From assembly GCA_030146405.1 (NCBI GenBank), contig JASLBS010000173.1, positions 1 through 18,830 on the forward strand: 18,830 nt of DNA, in the 5' to 3' direction. Below the pieces are notes generated by a model that searched no databases, was not told where the DNA came from, and saw nothing but the letters and a program-made list of their open reading frames with translations. Positions 15,019-18,830 of the stretch are shown piece after piece. Position numbers and translations under genes: made by a program. The first letter of the stretch is position 1, and each line of letters starts with the position of its first letter. This DNA comes from Arthrobacter sp. Its GTDB lineage: Bacteria > Actinomycetota > Actinomycetes > Actinomycetales > Micrococcaceae.

Positions 15019-15314
15019 CTAACTCAGCAGGGCACCGCGGGAGCCGCGGACAGCTTCAAGTAGAAGTCGGGGCGATCCGCGACGCGCCATGCCAGGTGTC
15101 CGCCTGAGCTGCATAGTGGCCACCGGCTCATTCACATGGCTCACCACCACGATCAGATCGTTGGAGGGGTACGAGATGATTGCAGTCGGAGCAGAACTTA
15201 AGAGGTAGCGTCAGCCCTATCGCGTGGATCACCCCTCGTTGCGCTCATTCGATCGTCCGCGAGAAGACGCATCAACGCCCCGAGGTCGTCCTCGGTAGCT
15301 CGGCGCAGGGTCAA
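15019..15314 (-). pseudogene. Frameshifted, truncated GNAT acetyltransferase
   Basis: A frame starting about 15314 (TTG) encodes MTLRRATEDDLGALMRLLAD, then DDRMSATRGDPRDRAD, and stops with TAA at 15200-15198. This is the classic N-terminus of a small GNAT protein. The expected continuation appears in another frame: RYLLSSAPTAI..., NDLIVVVSHVNEPVATMQL, then RRTPGMARRGSPRLLLEAVR, ending at TAG 15021-15019. Joining them needs loss of about one base near 15207. The region that should hold the acetyl-CoA loop after LEAVR is collapsed (GSRGALLS), so about 40 C-terminal residues are missing too. It is divergent from the DUF1801 gene. Confidence 0.7.
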
Positions 15315-15404
15315 CTTCTGAGCCTTGGCAGAGAGACCGGGCCGGCGTTCACACGTCGAGGACCCGCTGTTGAGAGACGAGATCACATCGTTGAAGAATG
15401 GCGG

Positions 15405-15758
15405 ATGATGATCTCCAACCATGACACCTACATCGCTGCGGCTCCGGAACAGTTCCGCCCACTGCTGGCCACGTTGCGGGCACAGCTCGCCCTCACCCTG
15501 CCGGACACGGAAGAAGTCATTGACTACAACATGCCGGGGTTCCGGATCGGACGATCAATCGTCGCCAGTTACGCCGCGTTCAGTAAACAATACGGCCTTT
15601 ATCTCGCCCCGGGCGCCATCGCTACCCATGCCGAAGACATCGCCGCCGCTGGGCTGAAAACCACCAAGACCGGCATCACATTCCCGGTGAACAACCCCAT
15701 TCCGGCTGACCTCGTCAGACGGCTCGCCCTGACCTCACGGAAGGAAGTTGGGCTGTGA
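15405..15758 (+). CDS. DUF1801 (YdhG-like) domain protein
   Basis: A 117-residue protein of the DUF1801 family. It begins with a helical YIAAAPEQFRPLLATLRAQL segment. The conserved strand motif EEVIDYNMPGFRI follows, then SIVASYAAFSKQYGLYL, and finally TGITFPVNNPIPADLVRRL near the C-terminus. Length and all family blocks are complete, so it looks intact, unlike its neighbours. The fold is alpha+beta with no known catalytic residues; the molecular role of the family is not established. The ATG at 15405 (or the next codon, also ATG) is chosen because homology starts there; the frame is open further upstream but resembles nothing. The ribosome site is weak. Confidence 0.8.
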   Translation: MMISNHDTYIAAAPEQFRPLLATLRAQLALTLPDTEEVIDYNMPGFRIGRSIVASYAAFSKQYGLYLAPGAIATHAEDIAAAGLKTTKTGITFPVNNPIPADLVRRLALTSRKEVGL

Positions 15759-16084
15759 CCTGCGACAAAAACCGCGTCGTTGGACATCGCCCCGAGACAA
15801 TCTACGTATTGCCGTGCGGCAGTGAGGCGGTGACGCTCTTGCTCATCAAATTGTCCTCGAAGGTTGCCGGTCGGATACTCCCTCTGCGCGATGCACTGCA
15901 TAGCAGGCCTGCAGTAACGAGGAGACATACCGCCGTGCTGATAATCGAGCGCTGCAGATTGGCGGAACCACCGGTAAGCCGAGCAGGGCCGTCGATCGAT
16001 GCGAAGGAGGGACCTTGTCCGTATCCATCACTACCGACGGCATAGAGAAATAGTCCCGACTGGACGATAGTTCAAGGGACGCGA
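15759..16084. other. Intergenic region with no supported gene
   Basis: This 326-bp stretch has open frames of up to about 100 codons on both strands, but none has a signal peptide, recognised motif or ribosome site. A GGAGGG near 16006-16011 stands before a TTG that opens only 12 codons. The region is bounded by an intact DUF1801 gene and a doubtful small ORF and is probably degenerate sequence. Confidence 0.5.
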
Positions 16085-16315
16085 ATGCCGATACCGCACT
16101 TCCATGCCGCTACGCGCGCGTCTCCCGTTCGGAGGTGGCCGCCCGACCTCGACAGCAGCGCAACAGGTCCCATCTCCACTACCGAGGTCTACACCGCCTA
16201 TCTCCGAACCGTCGAGGAGACCGCGGTCCCGCGCAAGCCTTTCCTTAAGGACCTCGCCTCCCTCGGTGTCGAAGAAGTCATCGATGGCGACGAGTTCATC
16301 TTGCTTCGCAAGTGA
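16085..16315 (+). CDS. Small hypothetical protein or gene remnant
   Basis: A 76-residue ORF. AAGGGA lies 5 nt before the ATG, a reasonable ribosome site. The first ~28 residues are low-complexity (His, Ala, Arg, Pro) and not protein-like. The last ~48 look coding: ISTTEVYTAYLRTVEE, then FLKDLASLGVEEVIDGDEF and a terminal ILLRK. That helix-helix-strand ending would suit a winged-helix C-terminal domain. It could be the 3' end of a larger gene whose 5' part has decayed. No function assigned. Confidence 0.35.
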   Translation: MPIPHFHAATRASPVRRWPPDLDSSATGPISTTEVYTAYLRTVEETAVPRKPFLKDLASLGVEEVIDGDEFILLRK

Positions 16316-16462
16316 TGACAGCGGATCGACGCTTACTCACCGCTCTACGGCCACACCGGACGATCACCCCTTTCGCACACTCGCTGTTACGCCGGGTGAA
16401 CTTGAAGAAACACCTGTGGCAACGGACTGACGCACCCGAAGAGCTTGTGACACCCAAGGTTC

Positions 16463-16837
16463 ATGCCACCGCCGTCGCCCGAGGATGTCCTGCATCACTG
16501 TCTTCAAGAGGGCGGCGATGCCCTGCTGTGGAAGCTGAAGGGTTTATCGGAGTATGAGATTCGCCGCCCGCTGACCCTGACCGGAACCAATTTCCTCGGG
16601 TTGGTCAAGCACGTGGCGGGCTGCGACATTGAATACTTCGGGGTTGTTTTCGGATGACCGTTCGAAAGTTGGCCGGCGTGGCTCGATGATGAGACCGAGC
16701 CCAACATCGACATGTGGACGACCTCCGGTGAATCGCGGCAGGACGTCGTCGACCTCTATCTACGGGCGTGGAAACCGACACTCCAACGACAATGGTTCAG
16801 CGTGCGGGACAACCTGCCGGCGTGTCGCCTGCGGTGA
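16463..16837 (+). pseudogene. DinB-family (DUF664) protein broken by an in-frame TGA
   Basis: From ATG 16463 the frame gives MPPPSPEDVLHHCLQEGGDA, then LLWKLKGLSEYEIRRPLTLT, then FLGLVKHVAGCDIEYFGVVFG. This is the N-terminus of a DUF664/DinB-like four-helix protein. It stops at TGA 16655-16657 and resumes in the same frame as PFESWPAWLDDETEPNIDMW, then SRQDVVDLYLRAWK. Homologues have Arg (FGRPFESWP) at the stop, so CGA-to-TGA is the likely change. Past about 16778 similarity moves to another frame, suggesting a second lesion, and no conserved C-terminal half (with the His metal ligands) is found. AAGG lies 5 nt before the ATG. DinB-like proteins include thiol-dependent transferases; this copy is almost surely dead. 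Confidence 0.75.
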
Positions 16838-16852
16838 GCTGGTATCACGTGA

Positions 16853-17575
16853 TCAGAGGTGTTTGAGGTAGCGCTGGGGTGAGGTGAGGAATGCCTGCCA
16901 GTTGGTGACGAGGTCAAGGTCCTCCCATGCTCGGGAGCGCAGACCCCAGCTGCCGACCTCGAGAATCTGTGCCTGAGGAAGGGATGCCAGGAGAGGCGAG
17001 TGAGTGGAGAGGACCACCTGGGACTTCCCTGAGGTCACGAGTTCCTTGAGGACACCGAGCAGGGCCAGACATCCGGAGAATGAGAGGGCCGATTCTGGTT
17101 CGTCGAGGACCCACAGGCCAGGGCCGCGGAAGCGGTCGACCACCAACTCGAGGAAGGACTCGCCGTGGGACATCTCGTGGAAGGAGACATCCGCTCTCGT
17201 GGTGCTCGGATTGGTTTCAAGGTAGGTGAAGAAGCCATGCATCGTTTCGGCCCTGAGGAAGTAGCCGCGTCGGGTGGTGCCAGCGTTGCGGACTAGCTGA
17301 AGATGGTCCGCGAGGACGGATTCCGTAGAGCGGGTCCTGTGCTGGGCGCCGGAGGATCCTCCCTCGGGAGACAGCCCGTAGGCCAGGGCAATCGCTTCGA
17401 TGATCGTGGACTTACCCGATCCGTTCTCGCCGACCAGGACAGTGGCCGGTCCTAGGTCGAGTCCGTTGTCGAGAATGGTGGCAACGGGCGCCAAGGTCGC
17501 TGGCCACGTTCGGCGATCGAGGGGGTTGGTGGGATGCTCGGTCAGTCTTCGGATGGGGTACCGATCGAAGTCCAT
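16853..17575 (-). CDS. AAA/ABC-type ATPase of the RecF/predicted-ATPase type
   Basis: A 240-residue single-domain ATPase with all nucleotide-site motifs: Walker A GENGSGKST (49-57), an ABC-like signature MSHGES (135-140), Walker B LWVLDEPES (154-162, Glu159) and the switch His192 in LSTHSPLL. There is no membrane domain, no coiled-coil insertion and no fused nuclease, so it is not a transporter or an OLD nuclease. The start at 17575 is chosen where homology begins (MDFDRYPIRRL). The frame stays open to 17725 without family resemblance. No ribosome site is visible, but CACACT lies 6 nt before the ATG, so the gene may be leaderless. It is divergent from the P-loop kinase-like gene, 114 bp away. 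Physiological role unknown. Confidence 0.8.
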   Translation of the reverse strand: MDFDRYPIRRLTEHPTNPLDRRTWPATLAPVATILDNGLDLGPATVLVGENGSGKSTIIEAIALAYGLSPEGGSSGAQHRTRSTESVLADHLQLVRNAGTTRRGYFLRAETMHGFFTYLETNPSTTRADVSFHEMSHGESFLELVVDRFRGPGLWVLDEPESALSFSGCLALLGVLKELVTSGKSQVVLSTHSPLLASLPQAQILEVGSWGLRSRAWEDLDLVTNWQAFLTSPQRYLKHL

Positions 17576-17689
17576 CCGATCAGTGTGGCAGCACCAGGTG
17601 ACACGCCCTCGAGTTGATCCTGTTGAGTCCGAATTGTCGTTGCATTCCCAAGGTATCGGTACTTCGCTGCGGAAGTTACGGTGGGGAAT

Positions 17690-18250
17690 ATGACGGCTGT
17701 ACCTGCTCAACGGGTTCTCTTCCATGGCGTGACCGGCAGCGGGAAAACCTCAGCAGCCCACGCCTACTCCCTCGTCACAGGAATCCCCACGTTCTCGGCT
17801 GATGACGATCTGGGTTGGCTCCCGAACTGGAAGGGCCGACCGATCGAAGACCAGTACCGTATCGCGGCAGACATCGCCGCCCAGGAGCTGTGGGTCCTCG
17901 ATAGTGCCTACTCGTCCTGGCGGAACATCATTCTCGCCCGCACGGAACTCATCGTGTTCCTCGACTATCCGAGATGGCTGTCCCTCGGACGACTCATCCG
18001 TCGAACTGTCCGGCGAATCGTCAGCAGACAATCGGTGTGTAACGGCAATACGGAAACCCTCCGCCGTACCCTCGCGAAGGACTCGATCATCGGCTGGCAT
18101 TTCAGGTCCTTCAAACGCAAACAGGATGCAATAGCCAAGATAAGGGTTGATCCGTCGATGCCTCCCGTCCTGTCCTTCCAGCGTCCCCACGACCTCGATA
18201 CGTGGATCGCAGCAGGCGCCCCAGGACCACGCACCGTTCAGTGGCCGTAA
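17690..18250 (+). CDS. P-loop kinase-like protein (adenylate-kinase / FlaR-type)
   Basis: A 186-residue P-loop protein. Walker A is GVTGSGKTS (13-21), followed by a short helix and FSADDDLGWLPNW. The middle, QELWVLDSAYSSWRNIILAR, and then LIVFLDYPRWLSLGRLIRR carry the Walker-B-like strand. An Arg-rich lid-like stretch, RRTVRRIVSRQ, follows, then the family-typical NGNTETLRRTL. Proteins of this type are often annotated as adenylate kinase or DNA-topology-modulation protein; the true phosphate acceptor is not known. The ATG at 17690 has GGTGGGG at good distance and is preferred over the GTG at 17681. The stop lies inside a hairpin. Confidence 0.8.
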   Translation: MTAVPAQRVLFHGVTGSGKTSAAHAYSLVTGIPTFSADDDLGWLPNWKGRPIEDQYRIAADIAAQELWVLDSAYSSWRNIILARTELIVFLDYPRWLSLGRLIRRTVRRIVSRQSVCNGNTETLRRTLAKDSIIGWHFRSFKRKQDAIAKIRVDPSMPPVLSFQRPHDLDTWIAAGAPGPRTVQWP

Positions 18251-18283
18251 GAGGGATGAGCTCGAAAACGTCCCCCTTACGGC
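18244..18283 (+). terminator. Stem-loop over the stop of the kinase-like gene
   Basis: GCCGTAAGAGGGA (18244-18256) pairs with TCCCCCTTACGGC (18271-18283): 13 bp with one A-C mismatch and a 14-nt loop. The TAA stop is in the 5' arm. It ends before the next gene's ribosome site, a good place for termination. There is no T-run. Confidence 0.6.
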
Positions 18284-18359
18284 GCGTTGATGTTGATGGT
18301 CGAGCGCTCTCTTCGCCATGGGTGATATGGACTTCTCACAGCCAGTGGAGGGGAAGCGA

Positions 18360-18830
18360 ATGACTCACGAGATTGAAGTACGACGGTGTCTCGACGGTGA
18401 TTTGGCTGCACTGGAAATGATGGAGCCACCAGGATCTGGCATAGCGTGCAGCCTTCTCCACCACCAAGCCACCGGCAGAATTGTGTATGCAGCAGCTTGG
18501 CAGGGACGGCAAGCGGTCGGGACCGTGGTCCTGGATCTAGCCGCAGATCACACCCCGGAGCTGAAGCACCTCTTCGTAGGGGAAGCAGCTCGACGTTCCG
18601 GAGTCGGGTCGGCCCTGTGCGCCTGGGCTGAGAACTACGCCGCGCATGCAGGATTCGGCAAGATATACCTCCGCGTCGGCATCGAGAACCACGGTGTCCG
18701 CCGACTCTATGAACGCCTGGGTTACACGCCTTCCGGACAGACAACCACGACGACCTATCAGTACGTCGACGACGACGGACAGAAGCAGTGGGCCACTGAA
18801 ACAGACGCCACTTTCGAGAAGACGTTAGCG
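18360..18830 (+). CDS. GNAT-family N-acetyltransferase (3' end outside window)
   Basis: 157 codons are present without a stop up to the window edge, close to the full length of the family. Motif A is ELKHLFVGEAARRSGVGSAL with the acetyl-CoA loop ARRSGVGSA (77-85). Motif B, VGIENHGVRRLYERLGYTPS (107-126), is also typical. The tail, TTTTTYQYVDDDGQKQWATE, differs from most and probably finishes soon after the edge. GGAGGGG at 18347-18353 is ideally placed before the ATG at 18360. It is preceded by the hairpin ending the kinase-like gene, so it likely has its own promoter. Substrate unknown. Confidence 0.85.
   Translation, partial: MTHEIEVRRCLDGDLAALEMMEPPGSGIACSLLHHQATGRIVYAAAWQGRQAVGTVVLDLAADHTPELKHLFVGEAARRSGVGSALCAWAENYAAHAGFGKIYLRVGIENHGVRRLYERLGYTPSGQTTTTTYQYVDDDGQKQWATETDATFEKTLA

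Noticed and set aside
15755..16045. Open frames on both strands in the gap after the DUF1801 gene
   Set aside because: Neither strand shows a ribosome site, motif or protein-like composition.
14759..16657. Two in-frame TGA codons as a sign of TGA reassignment or suppression
   Set aside because: Intact genes here end in TGA with normal C-termini (ruvC, murT, M3 peptidase), and the DinB-like gene also shows a frame change, so ordinary gene decay fits better.

Overview
The window reads as chromosome of a high-GC Gram-positive bacterium. The genes resemble those of the Micrococcaceae (Arthrobacter and relatives). This rests on the pdxT-yebC-ruvC-ruvA order, a MurT/GatD pair, strong G/C bias at third codon positions, an actinobacterial-type LexA box and gene families I recall from Arthrobacter. 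The genus is an inference, not a measurement.

Positions 1-11,000 are ordinary core genome. On the minus strand, pdxT, yebC, ruvC and ruvA (5' part only, cut by the window edge) form a compact run. A LexA (SOS) box sits between ruvC and ruvA. Divergent from pdxT are murT and gatD, whose stop and start codons overlap; they encode the enzyme that amidates lipid II. Both pdxT and murT have a TANNNT hexamer exactly 6 nt before the ATG, so either message could be leaderless, and a GC-rich hairpin lies between them. Next come a small VOC (glyoxalase-fold) protein, a near-perfect bidirectional terminator, a secreted alpha/beta hydrolase on the minus strand, an M3 oligopeptidase and a GNAT acetyltransferase on the plus strand, and pdxS on the minus strand. 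PdxS and PdxT together make the PLP synthase, but here their genes are about 7.4 kb apart.

Positions 11,000-17,000 are looser accessory sequence: small genes, long gaps and decaying genes. Apparently intact are a small SpoIIAA-like protein, an Hpt-like four-helix protein, a 60-residue two-helix membrane protein, a double-GNAT protein, an orphan MerR regulator with a dyad upstream, a DUF1801 protein and a doubtful 76-residue ORF. Three genes are broken. A secreted two-repeat protein carries one in-frame TGA, a GNAT gene is frameshifted, and a DinB/DUF664 gene has an in-frame TGA and probably a later frameshift. The lesions only become visible when the frames are read through the stops.

Positions 17,000-18,830 hold a small AAA/ABC-type ATPase (minus), a divergent P-loop kinase-like protein (plus), a hairpin over its stop codon, and a GNAT acetyltransferase that runs off the end of the window.

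I saw no rRNA, tRNA, CRISPR array, insertion sequence or prophage. I do not see a convincing novel multi-gene system. The observations most worth following up are the SOS box placed inside the ruv cluster, the paired leaderless-type starts of pdxT and murT, the exact in-register nonsense codon in the repeat protein, and the MerR dyad.
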